This document shows, piece after piece, positions 13,592 through 14,356 of a DNA stretch of 14,356 nucleotides. The notes beneath the pieces are model-generated. The model saw nothing but the letters and a program-made list of their open reading frames with translations, was not told the DNA's origin and searched no databases. Every line of letters begins with the position of its first letter. The first letter of the stretch is position 1. The DNA is taken from assembly GCA_051986465.1 (NCBI GenBank), contig JBPYFB010000377.1:1-14356 (forward strand). Direction: 5' to 3'. The translations under genes and the position numbers were made by a program. The stretch is from DATEJJ01 sp051986465. GTDB taxonomy: Bacteria > Actinomycetota > Actinomycetes > Mycobacteriales > Micromonosporaceae.

Positions 13592-14356
13592 TCAGCAGAA
13601 CTCCCGGCGTTGGTCCGTGACGATCGCCTCCAGGTCAGACACCAGTACGTCCAGCCCGGGCAGCGCCAGCATGTGGCGCCGGATGGTGGCCGCCCGCCGC
13701 CGGTACGCCGGATCCTCAAGCACGCAAGTGCAAGCGCCGGACACTGCGGCGGGGGTGAGCTCGTCCGGGTCGATCGCCCGGGCCACGCCAAGCTGCGCGC
13801 ATCGGGCCGCGTTCGCCGGCTGGTCGGTCAGCCAAGGGACGATCACCATCGGTACGCCCAACCGCAGCGCCTCCCGGACGCTGTTGAAGCCGCCGTGCGT
13901 GACGAACAGGTCGCAGCACTCGAGTACCAGCGGCTGCGGCAGCCAGTCGACCAGCCGCACATTCGCCGGTGGCGTACCCGGCACGCCGCCGCCCAGGACC
14001 ACTACGGTGCAATCGACTTCGCCGAGGCCGGCAACGATCGCGCCAACGGCGCCCCGCCACGCGGCGAGTCCAGGGGTGATGGTGCCGAAGGCCACGAGCA
14101 CCAGCGGTCGCCCGGCCGGCCGGTCGACCAGCCACCTGGGCAGCCGGTCACCCGGCAGCAGCGGGCTGGTCTGGCGGTAGCGCCGGATACCTGGCACCGG
14201 TACGGCATCCGGCTCGTAAGCCTGAGGCACGAGCGAGACGTGGCGGTAGGCGTAGGCGCGCGCGCCGCCCGGATCGGCGGACAGGCCGAGGGCGGTACGC
14301 ATGGTGTCCAGGGCAGGCGCCAGCCGGAAGCCGAGTCGGTCGGTCTTGCCGCCGAC
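13592..14356 (-). CDS. GT1-family glycosyltransferase, C-terminal part
   Basis: The gene starts beyond the right end; 254 residues are visible. They include the linker between the two GT-B domains (RRYRQTSPLLPGDRLPRWL), LVLVAFGTI, VRLVDWLPQPLVLECCDLFV and the donor-binding signature VTHGGFNSVREALRLGVPM, followed by PWLTDQPANAARC with the Asp-Gln pair that contacts the sugar. This is the UDP-glucuronosyl/macrolide (MGT, CrtX-like) group, which transfers a sugar from a nucleotide donor to a lipophilic or polyketide acceptor. The stop lies 8 bases from the convergent lipid kinase stop. With the adjacent operon it suggests glycosylation of the product; acceptor and donor cannot be told from this half. 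Confidence 0.92.
   Translation of the reverse strand, partial: VGGKTDRLGFRLAPALDTMRTALGLSADPGGARAYAYRHVSLVPQAYEPDAVPVPGIRRYRQTSPLLPGDRLPRWLVDRPAGRPLVLVAFGTITPGLAAWRGAVGAIVAGLGEVDCTVVVLGGGVPGTPPANVRLVDWLPQPLVLECCDLFVTHGGFNSVREALRLGVPMVIVPWLTDQPANAARCAQLGVARAIDPDELTPAAVSGACTCVLEDPAYRRRAATIRRHMLALPGLDVLVSDLEAIVTDQRREFC

Noticed and set aside
1..14356. tRNA or rRNA genes, CRISPR arrays, transposases, integrases and origins
   Set aside because: None of their sequence signatures, spaced repeats or proteins were seen on either strand.

Overview
This is high-GC DNA (very G/C-rich third codon positions, many GTG starts, dense head-to-tail genes) of the kind found in filamentous actinomycetes such as Streptomyces, Actinoplanes or Micromonospora. 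The genus cannot be fixed from the window. Everything here looks like accessory genome: hydrolases, small regulators, broken genes and the edge of a secondary-metabolism locus.

Left end (1-1351, decayed). The window opens inside a + strand AfsR/SARP-type NB-ARC regulator. Its reading frame breaks off near 730 and runs, in another frame, into the C-terminal part of a Trypco1 (trypsin-co-occurring, CU044_2847-like) protein ending at 958. About 390 bases follow with no recognisable gene, though one minus-strand frame is coding-like.

Hydrolase block (1352-9039). Five minus-strand units read leftward. They are a DUF3887-like plus alpha/beta hydrolase (8437-7136), a beta-lactamase/ORF12-type protein that has lost its catalytic residues (6801-5248), a frameshifted ArsR-type regulator remnant without its DNA-binding half (5251-4966), a second alpha/beta hydrolase (4973-4014) and a secreted penicillin/AHL-acylase-type Ntn hydrolase (3967-1352). 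The last four are packed with overlaps or short gaps and look like one transcript. A hairpin plus T-run at 7047-7016 separates them from the first. An intact ArsR-type regulator (8497-9039, +) is divergent from the first hydrolase across a 59-base region with nested inverted repeats.

Biosynthetic block (9139-14356). A leftward operon encodes an acyl-CoA-dehydrogenase-fold protein, a class III aminotransferase (ATGA-coupled), an SRPBCC cyclase-like protein and a flavin reductase. The dehydrogenase-fold protein and flavin reductase look like the two halves of an FMN/FAD-dependent two-component monooxygenase. With the aminotransferase this suggests a tailoring set for an amine-containing or aromatic natural product; this is inference. 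A palindrome-rich divergent region (12512-12675) separates the operon from a DAG/sphingosine-kinase-like lipid kinase on the + strand. That gene converges, with an 8-base gap, on a GT1 glycosyltransferase running off the right end.
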